Counted from the first letter of the stretch, positions 1 to 6,470 are shown. The stretch is DNA of 8,074 nt from JAIEPT01 sp038217425 (GCA_038217425.1 JBBQPM010000256.1:1-8074), one strand, 5' to 3'. The notes: generated by a model not told the origin, from the letters alone. Numbers and translations are program-made.

Positions 1-1141
1 CCAGCTGCGTCTCTATGTGAAACGCGACATTCGGCTGGAGAATAGCGATGAAAACGGGTCGACCTCTGAAGGAATTGGTCTTGTCGAACGACGAACGTAT
101 CAAGCTTGAGCAGTGGTCTCGTAGGCCCAAAACTTCGCAGCGTTTGGCGCTTCGGTCGCGGATTGTTCTGGAATGCGCCTCGGGTTCGACAAACACTCAA
201 GTTGCGGAGAAATTGAAAGTCACGAAGCCGACTGTCGGCAAGTGGCGCGGTCGCTTCGTCGAGGACCGTCTGGAAGGCCTGGTCGATGAACCGCGCCCCG
301 GCGCGCCGCGTACGATTACCGACGCCAAGGTCGAGGAAGTGATAGGCCGAACGTTGGAAAGCAAGCCCGAAGCGGCCACCCACTGGAGTACTCGGGGTAT
401 GGCCAAGGCGATGGGTCTGTCGCAAACTGCCATCGGACGGATCTGGCGTGCTTTTGGTCTGCAACCGCACCGGACCGATACGTTCAAACTTTCTACCGAT
501 CCCTTGTTTGTGGAAAAAGTACGAGACGTCGTCGGCTTGTATTTGAATCCTCCGGACCGAGCGATTGTTCTGTGCGTCGATGAAAAATCGCAAGTGCAAG
601 CGCTGGATCGCACCCAACCCCTTTTGCCCTTGGGGCCTGGGCAAGCCGAGCGCGGCACGCACGATTACCATCGGCACGGCGTGACCTCGCTCTTCGCCGC
701 ACTCAATGTAGAAACGGGTGAAATCATCGGTCAATGCTACAGCCGGCATCGCCAGCAGGAGTTCATCAAGTTCCTGAATCAAGTGGACGCCGCCTTGGTC
801 AAAGAACCAGGCGTCAGCATTCATTTGATCATGGACAACTACGGCACGCATAAAACCCCAAAGGTCAAACGGTGGTTCCAACGCCACCCGGACTATCACC
901 TGCACTTCATCCCCACCAGCAGTTCGTGGCTCAATCAGGTGGAACGATTCTTCGCCGAAATCACCGAAAAGCGAATTCGTCGAGGAGCCTTCCGCAGCGT
1001 CAAGTCTCTCGAAGACGCCATCATGGAATACCTTGAAAAACACAACCGAGAACCCAAGCCGTTCGCGTGGACAGCCTCTGCGGATACGATCATTAACCGA
1101 GTAGCCGGGGTTTGTGAACGAATTTCTAACTCAGGACACTA
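1..1141 (+). mobile_element. IS630-family insertion sequence, left end outside the window
   Basis: The element is defined by its intact IS630-type transposase gene. IS630 elements transpose by a DDE cut-and-paste mechanism and insert at TA dinucleotides. The gene runs right to the probable right end: the last coding bases read AACTCAGGACAC and are followed by TA, which I take as the target dinucleotide (1140-1141). The outward-reading right terminus would then start GTGTCCTGAGTTAG. No matching inverted copy is found in bases 1-47, so the left terminal repeat is probably just beyond the window start. The family assignment is strong. The exact right boundary is inferred, because only one end is visible. 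Confidence 0.75.
37..40 (+). promoter_or_regulatory. ribosome binding site of the IS630 transposase
   Basis: GGAG lies seven bases before the ATG at 48, a standard Shine-Dalgarno spacing. It supports that start codon. Confidence 0.6.
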
Positions 1142-1142
1142 G
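48..1142 (+). CDS. IS630-family DDE transposase
   Basis: This 364-residue protein catalyses excision and integration of its own element at TA sites. The N-terminal third is a helix-turn-helix DNA-binding region (about residues 30-140). It contains a Tc1/mariner-like HTH core, including TKPTVGKWRGRF at about 59-70 and a proline-rich linker EPRPGAP at 81-87. The C-terminal part is an RNase H-fold catalytic domain with all three acidic residues: D178 in CVDEKS, D263 in IMDNYGTH, and E299 in SSWLNQVERFF, with 35 residues between the second D and the E. The length is normal for a complete IS630 transposase and no frameshift is seen, so the enzyme may be active. The stop codon TAG is made of the probable TA target dinucleotide plus the next flanking base, so the reading frame ends exactly at the element boundary. 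The start is supported by GGAG seven bases upstream. Confidence 0.95.
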   Translation: MKTGRPLKELVLSNDERIKLEQWSRRPKTSQRLALRSRIVLECASGSTNTQVAEKLKVTKPTVGKWRGRFVEDRLEGLVDEPRPGAPRTITDAKVEEVIGRTLESKPEAATHWSTRGMAKAMGLSQTAIGRIWRAFGLQPHRTDTFKLSTDPLFVEKVRDVVGLYLNPPDRAIVLCVDEKSQVQALDRTQPLLPLGPGQAERGTHDYHRHGVTSLFAALNVETGEIIGQCYSRHRQQEFIKFLNQVDAALVKEPGVSIHLIMDNYGTHKTPKVKRWFQRHPDYHLHFIPTSSSWLNQVERFFAEITEKRIRRGAFRSVKSLEDAIMEYLEKHNREPKPFAWTASADTIINRVAGVCERISNSGH

Positions 1143-1155
1143 CGCTGTAGCGCTA
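1140..1155. repeat. 7-bp inverted repeat at the IS right junction
   Basis: TAGCGCT, two bases (GT), then AGCGCTA form a perfect interrupted palindrome that overlaps the transposase stop codon and the presumed TA target site. It may be a pre-existing palindromic target chosen by the IS, or a short hairpin limiting read-through. There is no T-run of terminator type after it; it is followed by AAAAGATCTT. Its role is unknown. Confidence 0.5.
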
Positions 1156-1378
1156 AAAGATCTTACGCAATTGTTATGGCAGGAACCTCCGCGACACGCT
1201 ACTGTACGGTGATGGGTTCGACAGGCGTTGGCCGACCGCGCAAGGACGTGGGATCGCGGAAACATTTCGGACAAGTCGCGATCGGGGTTCCGCCGGTGGT
1301 TGGGAGATGATAGCTTATTATTGTTCCGGAACTTGGACCGAACAGTCCTCGACCCCGCCCTCACTCTCGTGCCGGAGA
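1143..1378. other. intergenic region between the IS and the HEAT-repeat gene
   Basis: This 236-base stretch has no convincing gene in any frame. It contains an inverted repeat, GATCGCG (1252-1258) and CGCGATC (1277-1283), with an 18-base spacer that itself holds GAAA-CA-TTTC. No T-run follows, so it is not an obvious terminator and could be an operator or leader structure. An AT-rich patch at 1310-1323 (containing TTATTATT) is the only -10-like sequence, and no good -35 hexamer stands at the right distance. The promoter of the downstream gene should lie here but cannot be placed. Confidence 0.4.
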
Positions 1379-2938
1379 ATGACCGTGAGCCGAACGATCT
1401 ATACCGCAGTCTTGATAGGGTGCTCGATGTTTGGGCCGATCGACTCGGTTTTGGCCGGTCCGCCAGACACGCGTTCGGTTGCAGAAAAGATGGCGAACCG
1501 GCTTCAGTTCTTTGCTACCCGTGAATTCCTTTACGACCGACAGGAATTTCGCGAGTTTCCCCTGGAGGTAGTGAAGGAGCATGTCGCCGCCCTGACTCCT
1601 CTTTGGGACGTGCGACACACGGTCGATTCATGGGTCGCGCTCCTCGAGCATCCAGATGCACGAGTGCGAACTCTGGCTTTGGCTGCCTTGTTCGCGCGTG
1701 AAGATCCGAAATTGCTGCCGCATCTTGCGTCGCGACTGGAGGACAAGGCACAGACGTTTCCCCATCCGTCGGAACCACTCAGCGCTCACTTCCTTCCACC
1801 GAAGTTCGATGCGAAAGCCCTGAAGACTCAGTCGGTCGGCGAGGCGGCGGCTTCGATGATCGCCTTCTACATGGAACATGCCGACGGTCACGCACCGCAT
1901 CTCAAGCCGACGCTCGCGGATTTTAAGGTCTACTGGGATGCTCGCAAAGATCGCTCGCACTGTGCGAGCTGGTATGGAGTCAAGTTGTCGCGCGCGTCGC
2001 AAGGCAGCTGGCCTTTGGGTAAAAGTCGCATCGAACGTGTTCGAGCCGTGCGCGCGGAGATCGACAAACTCCCGGATGTGGAGCGCGCTTGGGTATTGTT
2101 GTCCCTCCTCGAGCGACAGGGACGCGAGCATCTCATTTCGGATCAAGAGCTGGAAGCCGCGGCGAAACATCTGGGTCGAGATCGTCTTCTGGGATTGCTT
2201 CGCCGGCAGGCGAACACGGACGACCCGGACTGGACTATTTCGCAGAGAACAGGAACCTGGGGATACATACTTGCCGTTCAATTCGTGCTGACCCACGCGG
2301 ACAAACTGCTCCGACCCGAGGATGGTCTGACGCTTCTACACTACGAGGCCGCGGAAATTGCATCGATCCGCAAAGGCAACAGCAATCCCATTCAGACGGC
2401 GTCCTGGGCGATAGGGGCGGCCCAACTTCAACCGGACAAGGCTAGCGCCATCCTGCGCGACGCATTTGACCGTTTTCAAGAAAAGCATCAGACGCGAGAT
2501 CGCGCTCAGTTGGCCCTGGCGCTTTGGCGCGTGCGAGGACCTGAGGAAGCCCAATTTCTGCTCGATTGGTTCTACAAGGAGGAGCCAGGGCTGGGCGAGA
2601 TTGGCTTCGGCCGCCCCGGCTTCTTGGCGTCATTACCGGGCGTCCGCGCCCCCGACGATCGCAAACTTTTAGCCGCCATCGTTGGAGATGATCGCTTTGA
2701 AACCATGGACTGGCAGTCTTTGAGGCAGCTCATCGAGGTGCTAAACGGCTGGACTCAACAACCTGTCGTTCGCCGAGAAGAACTCGAAAGAGCCTCGCAT
2801 CCCTTCGGGATGTCCCACTTCACGAACGCCCGGCGACAAAAAGCCATGGACCAATATCCGAAGGAAACGCAGACGCTTCTGGATACTCTCCATACCTGGC
2901 GCACTGCCGTGCGCGCTTCGCTTCCTCGCTGGAAATAG
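1379..2938 (+). CDS. exported or lipid-anchored HEAT-repeat-like protein, function unknown
   Basis: This is a 519-residue protein that I cannot name. The N-terminus MTVSRTIYTAVLIGC looks like a short secretion signal. L12-I13-G14-C15 fits a lipobox, and V24-L25-A26 before GPP is an alternative signal peptidase I site. The protein is therefore probably outside the cytoplasmic membrane, either lipid-anchored or periplasmic. Residues about 83-124 read as a HEAT/armadillo-type helical pair (SWVALLEHPDARVRTLALAA, then PKLLPHLASRLED). The rest is largely helical with charged and Leu/Ala-rich segments and a Trp-rich C-terminus, and no catalytic motif is evident. The reading frame stays open 24 codons further up, to an ATG at 1307. 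I prefer 1379 because it places the signal at the N-terminus, although neither start has a well-spaced ribosome site. Such helical repeats usually serve as protein-binding scaffolds. The gene stands alone and is convergent with the PKS operon. Confidence 0.75.
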   Translation: MTVSRTIYTAVLIGCSMFGPIDSVLAGPPDTRSVAEKMANRLQFFATREFLYDRQEFREFPLEVVKEHVAALTPLWDVRHTVDSWVALLEHPDARVRTLALAALFAREDPKLLPHLASRLEDKAQTFPHPSEPLSAHFLPPKFDAKALKTQSVGEAAASMIAFYMEHADGHAPHLKPTLADFKVYWDARKDRSHCASWYGVKLSRASQGSWPLGKSRIERVRAVRAEIDKLPDVERAWVLLSLLERQGREHLISDQELEAAAKHLGRDRLLGLLRRQANTDDPDWTISQRTGTWGYILAVQFVLTHADKLLRPEDGLTLLHYEAAEIASIRKGNSNPIQTASWAIGAAQLQPDKASAILRDAFDRFQEKHQTRDRAQLALALWRVRGPEEAQFLLDWFYKEEPGLGEIGFGRPGFLASLPGVRAPDDRKLLAAIVGDDRFETMDWQSLRQLIEVLNGWTQQPVVRREELERASHPFGMSHFTNARRQKAMDQYPKETQTLLDTLHTWRTAVRASLPRWK

Positions 2939-2957
2939 ACGCCAATGATTGTTTTCG

Positions 2958-2987
2958 AAAAAAGCGGTCCGTGGCTGCGGACGTCGC
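2958..2987 (-). terminator. intrinsic terminator reading on the - strand (PKS operon)
   Basis: On the - strand the order is GCG-AC-GTCCG, loop CAGCCA, CGGACCGC, then TTTTTT. The stem has eight base pairs (GTCCG/CGGAC extended by GCG/CGC) with a two-base AC bulge, directly followed by six T. This is a textbook rho-independent terminator. It lies 217 bases after the stop of the type III PKS gene and would end that operon. The opposite strand has no T-run after the hairpin, so it would not serve the HEAT-repeat gene equally well. The intervening HsdR relic raises the possibility that the terminator belonged to the lost gene. Confidence 0.7.
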
Positions 2988-3034
2988 ACCTAGTTCCTCT
3001 GGTGGCGAGTTAGCCCATTGATTGCCGCTGACAG

Positions 3035-3066
3035 TCCGAGTCCCCCGAAATCCCTTCCGACTCGGA
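3035..3066. repeat. 8-bp inverted repeat at the edge of the HsdR relic
   Basis: TCCGAGTC (3035-3042) and GACTCGGA (3059-3066) are perfect reverse complements separated by 16 bases. The repeat sits where recognisable HsdR coding similarity stops. There is no T-run on either side. It may be chance or a trace of the rearrangement that truncated the gene. Confidence 0.35.
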
Positions 3067-3176
3067 GTAGCGAGCCCGACCAGGAAGGCGTCGAAGTAGA
3101 GTACCGCCTGAGCCCAGAGCTCGTAGATCGACCGGTCGCATTCGTCAACGATGACGACGTCAAAGAACTCGGGCGG
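3048..3176 (-). pseudogene. relic of type I restriction enzyme subunit HsdR (helicase motif II region)
   Basis: The - strand encodes, without interruption, a run of about 43 residues that includes PPEFFDVVIVDEC, RSIYELWAQ and YFDAFLVGLATPS. This matches the Walker B/motif II to motif III stretch of the HsdR DEAD/DEAH-type translocase. Intact family members typically read DECHRSIY-LWRQVLEYFDAFLIGLTATPSK. Two key places are damaged here. The motif II histidine is aspartate (DECD instead of DECH), and one residue of the LTATP motif is missing (LATP). No HsdR sequence is recognisable on either side: the match starts about 27 bases after the PKS stop codon and fades just after GLATPSRKGF. A complete HsdR is around 800-1,100 residues, so this is a small fragment. 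It happens to share the PKS reading frame but is separated from it by the TAA stop, and it is probably not translated. Confidence 0.75.
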
Positions 3177-3203
3177 GACGCATTGTGCATCACACAAACA
3201 CGC

Positions 3204-4313
3204 TTACTGCTTTCTGCCGAAGAGAGCTCCCTCGACGGCCAGTCCCGGACCGAAGCCAAGCGCTACGCAGGGGAGCGGAGCCTGACGCTCACGCAACCGT
3301 TCGAGTATGAACAAAACGGTGGGGGACGACATGTTCCCGTGCTGGGTAAGGACATCCAGCGAAACGGCCGTCGCCTCGTGTGCCAAGCCGAGCGCCTCAT
3401 TGACCGCCGTAAGGATGCGAGGGCCGCCCGGATGAATGGCCCACGAGCGGACGTCTTCGATGCGAAGGTGATGTTTTGCCAGCCAATTCTCGAGCCAGGG
3501 TCGCAGATTTCGTTCAATGAGATTGGGGACCTTGGTCGACAGCGTCATATCGAAGCCGTGATCGCCGATATTCCAGGTCATGGCGAATTCGCTATCCGGA
3601 AAGAGACCCGCTCCGCTGGCAGTTACCTGCCAGTGTTCATCCTGGGGCGAGGCTCGGCGACCGACCAATGCTGCGGCGCCATCGCCGAACAGGGCGTTCG
3701 CGACCACCTTTTTCGGGTCCCAGCCGTACGCGTAGTGAAGACTGCAAAGTTCGACGGCACAGAGCAGAACGCACGCTTCCGGTTCTGCAGCCGTGATGCC
3801 TCGGGCGACGCGTAGACCATTCAAGGCGCCATGACATCCCATGAAGCCGACGTGCGTTCGTTCCACCGTCGATGATAGACCGAGCTGCTTGATCAGTCCG
3901 ACATCGACTCCCGGGGCGCTGAATCCGCTGCAGGAAACGGTGACGAGGTGAGTGATGTCGTTCGGCGAAGTCTCCGATTGCGCGAGTGCATGACGGGCTG
4001 CCCGTAGCGCGAGCGGCAGAGCTTGGGCGATATAGACTTCCATGCGCTCGCGGGTCGTCGGGCCGCGGTCGTCATCGGAGCCGTCCGGAAGAAAGGGCGA
4101 TTCGGACGTGCGAGTCCCTTCCAGGACGTCCTGGACCAGGCCTTCGCCCAGGATGAGATAACGTTGGTCGATCTCGGTTTGCCGATAGAGGACTGGCACC
4201 AACTGCTTTTGACGCGGATCGAGGCACAGTACCTGAGCGACGCGCGCGGCGTCGTCGCGTGTGAAGACGAACTCCGGCAAGGCGGTTCCAATCCCCAAGA
4301 TTGCGAAATTCAT
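3204..4313 (-). CDS. type III polyketide synthase (chalcone/stilbene synthase family), probable alkylresorcinol or alkylpyrone synthase
   Basis: This 369-residue enzyme has the thiolase fold of type III PKSs. These cytoplasmic homodimers load an acyl-CoA starter on a cysteine, extend it with malonyl-CoA and cyclise the chain. The full catalytic triad is visible: C160 in VGFMGCHGA, H294 in WAIHPGGPRIL and N327 in HGNMSSPTV. The C-terminal GFGPG loop (353-357) is present, and the segment SCSGFSAPGVD (127-137) resembles bacterial rather than plant members. The start at 4313 (MNFAILGIG) is chosen because GGGGAAA stands five bases upstream. The frame could extend 11 codons to a TTG at 4346, but that would overlap the previous gene and has little support. 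It is the last gene of the operon, 22 bases after the FAD oxidoreductase gene. That partnership points to long-chain phenolic lipids rather than a naringenin-type product. Starter length and ring type (resorcinol or pyrone) cannot be read from the sequence. The main alternative, a KAS III-type ketosynthase, is less likely given the GFGPG loop. Confidence 0.92.
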   Translation of the reverse strand: MNFAILGIGTALPEFVFTRDDAARVAQVLCLDPRQKQLVPVLYRQTEIDQRYLILGEGLVQDVLEGTRTSESPFLPDGSDDDRGPTTRERMEVYIAQALPLALRAARHALAQSETSPNDITHLVTVSCSGFSAPGVDVGLIKQLGLSSTVERTHVGFMGCHGALNGLRVARGITAAEPEACVLLCAVELCSLHYAYGWDPKKVVANALFGDGAAALVGRRASPQDEHWQVTASGAGLFPDSEFAMTWNIGDHGFDMTLSTKVPNLIERNLRPWLENWLAKHHLRIEDVRSWAIHPGGPRILTAVNEALGLAHEATAVSLDVLTQHGNMSSPTVLFILERLRERQAPLPCVALGFGPGLAVEGALFGRKQ

Positions 4314-4318
4314 GTCGG

Positions 4319-4325
4319 TTTCCCC
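4319..4325 (-). promoter_or_regulatory. ribosome binding site deciding the PKS start
   Basis: GGGGAAA on the - strand lies five bases before the ATG at 4313, within the 22-base gap after the upstream stop codon. It favours 4313 over the upstream TTG at 4346. Confidence 0.6.
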
Positions 4326-4335
4326 GTACGTTCCT

Positions 4336-5523
4336 CTAATTCGCAATCACGCAGTTCGCTTTGCCGCTCAGCCGGGCGCCCCAGGTCAGGAGCCGAGGCC
4401 AAAGGCGAAGCATCGGCAGCGAAAGGGTTACCAGCAGGGGATTCATTGCCCACTGCGCCAGTGCCGCCGCCGCGTACAACCGCGGAGCAAAGTGACGTCG
4501 CCAGGCCCGAGCATAGTTGGCCGCCGTTTGCCGGAGCGTCCCGGTATTTTGTCGTCGCCAGGTATTCAGATGCGATGCCAGCAACCAGCCCGATTGCATC
4601 GCCATGCTGATTCCCTCGGCGATTACGGGATGCGCTTCTCCCGCAGCATTGCCCACCACGAATAGCTCATCGCGGCGCGGCACGCGAATTCCGGGGCGAA
4701 TCGGGCCTGCCGCCAACCAATCGCTTTCCATCTGCGCATTCGCGAGAACTTGCTCAACGCCAATGCACGACGCCCGCACATGAGCAAGAACCGCCGATCC
4801 GGCCTCGCTGCCATAGCGTCTGCGAATGCGGGTCAGTTCGTCGCGTCGAACGCAGCACGACAAGCTGACTCGGCCCACATCGCAGTGAACCATCCCGCCG
4901 TACCCGCCGGGAAAGCAGAGAAGCGGCATCAAGTCGTCGGGCAACGCGCACTGGTGAAAGTGAGCTTTGAAACCCAACAGATCCTCGGGACGGGGCGTTC
5001 GCCGGCGAACTTGCGTGGGCAAGGCGCCTTGTCCCCATGAGCCATGAGCGCCCACTACAATCGACGATTCGACTTCGTCTTCACGCTCGTTTTGAACCAC
5101 TCGACAACGCCAGCCCCTGCGATAGCGCGTCAGTTCGGACGCTGAGCACGGCTGACGAACCTCGACTCCCGCCTGGATGGCCTGATGTAACAAAAGGCTG
5201 TCGAGCCGATCGCGCCCCAAGGCTTTGCCCCATCCGGTCGAATCGGTCGGCCGCGGCAAGTCGGCGTGCAACTGGATGGCGCCGGCGAACAATCCCACGC
5301 GGCGCACTTCGGGGCCGGCGAGTTCGCCGAAAACTTCGGCGATTCCAAGATGCTCTAAAAGCGGAAGGTTTGTCGCCGAAAGATATTCGCCGCACACTTT
5401 TCGGCGAGGGAATTGCTTGCGTTCAAGAAGGACTACCGACCAACCGGCGCGTGCCAAAAGAAGCGCCGTTGCAGCTCCGCCCGGGCCCCCGCCGATCACC
5501 AAAACGTCGCAGCGCGAAATCAT
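4336..5523 (-). CDS. FAD-dependent oxidoreductase, geranylgeranyl reductase / aromatic hydroxylase-like
   Basis: This 395-residue flavoprotein belongs to the PHBH-fold group that includes geranylgeranyl reductases and FAD monooxygenases. The N-terminal dinucleotide-binding motif VIGGGPGGAATA spans residues 9-20, with an acidic residue closing the second strand at E34. KVCGEYLS (42-49) matches the family's conserved cysteine-glycine segment. The second FAD motif is GNAAGEAHPVIAEGIS (291-306), where the usual GD aspartate is Asn292. The central GADG-type motif reads GAHG (158-161). The C-terminal region (about 349-380, AAAALAQWAM to LLTWG) is hydrophobic and may rest on or in the membrane, which would suit a lipid substrate. 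The start ATG overlaps the methyltransferase stop (ATGA, 5520-5523), implying translational coupling. In this operon it most likely oxidises or hydroxylates the ring made by the type III PKS, as SrsC does in Streptomyces griseus. Reduction of isoprenoid double bonds is the alternative family activity and cannot be excluded from sequence. Confidence 0.88.
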   Translation of the reverse strand: MISRCDVLVIGGGPGGAATALLLARAGWSVVLLERKQFPRRKVCGEYLSATNLPLLEHLGIAEVFGELAGPEVRRVGLFAGAIQLHADLPRPTDSTGWGKALGRDRLDSLLLHQAIQAGVEVRQPCSASELTRYRRGWRCRVVQNEREDEVESSIVVGAHGSWGQGALPTQVRRRTPRPEDLLGFKAHFHQCALPDDLMPLLCFPGGYGGMVHCDVGRVSLSCCVRRDELTRIRRRYGSEAGSAVLAHVRASCIGVEQVLANAQMESDWLAAGPIRPGIRVPRRDELFVVGNAAGEAHPVIAEGISMAMQSGWLLASHLNTWRRQNTGTLRQTAANYARAWRRHFAPRLYAAAALAQWAMNPLLVTLSLPMLRLWPRLLTWGARLSGKANCVIAN

Positions 5524-6236
5524 GTCGCCCTATTCCACGAAAGTAAGTATCGACATGGCCAACACCGGCGAACGTTGGCCCCTTCAAGTCCCGCTTGCTG
5601 CGCCAGCGTTAACGCCTCTGCTGCGGTAAAAGCTCCTTCGACCGAGCGAGGTCCGTCAATGCGGGCCACCCACGATCGAGACAAAATCCGCGTCCCCATC
5701 CAGGCCAGCGCATAGCCGAGTCGGCTCCGTACCAGATCGTTGATAAGTACGCCCCGTCGCGCCGATCGTCCCATAGCTTGTAACAGCCGAAGGGCGTCGC
5801 CTTCCTCCAAATGATGCAGAAATAAAGAGCTGGTCAGCACATCGAAGTCATCGGGGAGCGAATCGCGGAGAACGTCGCGTTGCACAAACGTGACTTCGGC
5901 GCGAGCGGCCTGTGCACGCTGCCTTGCATGGGTCAACGCCGTTTCGCTGACGTCGCAGCCGACGATCTGAACGGCAATCCCGAGGCGCTTCGCCTTGAGC
6001 CACAGACGCAAAGGGACGTCCCCGGCCCCGGTCGCCACATCGAGGATGCGCAGCGGCCTTGAGGAGGTCTGAGCCCAAGCGCGAATCGTCGGCCAAAGAA
6101 TGCCCGCGCTGCCGCTCCACCAGTTGATGCGTACCAAGGCATCCAGAGCGGAATCGTGCGATTGTCGATCGAGATCAGGGCGATCCATGATCTCGGTTTG
6201 GCGACGGCGCTGACAAAGCGTGTTGGGAGGAAGCAT
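5520..6236 (-). CDS. class I SAM-dependent methyltransferase
   Basis: This 238-residue Rossmann-fold methyltransferase transfers a methyl group from S-adenosylmethionine. Motif I is ILDVATGAGD (64-73). The acidic residue contacting the ribose is D95 in VGCDVSE, and D121 (VQRDVL) fits the adenine-contact position. SSLFLHHLE (136-144) is the motif IV/post-IV segment typical of ubiquinone/menaquinone-type (Methyltransf_11/25) enzymes. The N-terminal segment EIMDRPDLD (15-23), ahead of the catalytic domain, also appears in relatives as I remember them. For that reason I keep the upstream ATG at 6236 rather than the internal ATG at 6188, which has only a weak GAG upstream. It is the first gene of the operon and overlaps the FAD gene by four bases. 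By context it O- or C-methylates the phenolic or hydroquinone product of its two neighbours. The exact methylated position is unknown. Confidence 0.88.
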   Translation of the reverse strand: MLPPNTLCQRRRQTEIMDRPDLDRQSHDSALDALVRINWWSGSAGILWPTIRAWAQTSSRPLRILDVATGAGDVPLRLWLKAKRLGIAVQIVGCDVSETALTHARQRAQAARAEVTFVQRDVLRDSLPDDFDVLTSSLFLHHLEEGDALRLLQAMGRSARRGVLINDLVRSRLGYALAWMGTRILSRSWVARIDGPRSVEGAFTAAEALTLAQQAGLEGANVRRCWPCRYLLSWNRAT

Positions 6237-6470
6237 GTCGTTAAGTTACGGATTCGACCGAACCTCCGCCGTCTGTCGAATAAGCAGAAACACTTCGCCG
6301 CTACGGCCGAACCAGGCGCTCGTCCCTGGAAAGGTCCCGTTCCCATAGGATATTTTGAGGCATTTGTGTCCGAAACGAAGCGACCCACTTTTTACCAAGT
6401 GAATTCATTCCTCCGCCGCGGGGACAAAGAGCTCATGCGACGGCGGCCAAAGCTTGACGCTTGAGCATTA
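6237..6470. other. intergenic region between the HD-GYP gene and the PKS operon
   Basis: This 234-base gap should hold the operon promoter and the end of the HD-GYP transcript. I see no gene. CCGCCG (6413-6418) and CGGCGG (6441-6446) could form a long-loop hairpin after the HD-GYP stop, without a T-run. CACTT-TTTACC-AAGTG (6386-6401) is a small palindrome. On the - strand, TTCGGA then TATCCT with a 16-base gap (both within 6341-6376) is the best sigma70-like pair, matching 3/6 and 4/6 bases, which is too weak to call. Confidence 0.35.

Noticed and set aside
1..47. Left terminal repeat of the IS within the window
   Set aside because: No sequence resembling the inverted right end (GTGTCCTGAGTTAG) is present in these bases.
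1310..1323. AT-rich -10-like patch before the HEAT-repeat gene
   Set aside because: No -35 element stands at 16-18 bases, so a promoter cannot be supported.
1228..1524. 98-codon + strand frame overlapping the start of the HEAT-repeat gene
   Set aside because: It conflicts with the signal sequence of the real gene and shows no family similarity.
1628..2296. 222-codon open frame on the - strand inside the HEAT-repeat gene
   Set aside because: Its translation is rich in Arg and Ser with no recognisable fold, and the + strand frame is longer and carries a signal sequence and a HEAT-like pair.
2952..2961. Palindrome TTTTCGAAAA beside the terminator
   Set aside because: It is best explained by the T-run of the - strand terminator meeting a short T stretch; there is no separate evidence for a protein-binding site.
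3018..3815. 265-codon open frame on the + strand, antisense to the type III PKS gene
   Set aside because: It lies almost wholly over the PKS gene, whose catalytic motifs prove the - strand frame. The translation shows no family motif and is the usual shadow of GC-rich coding DNA.
4023..4610. 195-codon + strand frame across the PKS/FAD gene junction
   Set aside because: It is antisense to two well-supported genes and has no motif of its own.
6341..6376. Possible sigma70 promoter for the PKS operon on the - strand (TTCGGA, 16 bases, TATCCT)
   Set aside because: Only 3/6 and 4/6 consensus matches; pairs this poor occur by chance.
6386..6401. Small palindrome CACTT-TTTACC-AAGTG
   Set aside because: The five-pair AT-rich stem is not followed by a T-run on either strand; it is neither a convincing terminator nor a known operator.
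6156..6464. 102-codon + strand frame covering most of the gap upstream of the methyltransferase
   Set aside because: It overlaps the methyltransferase start, is highly basic without a pattern, and has no ribosome site that I can see.
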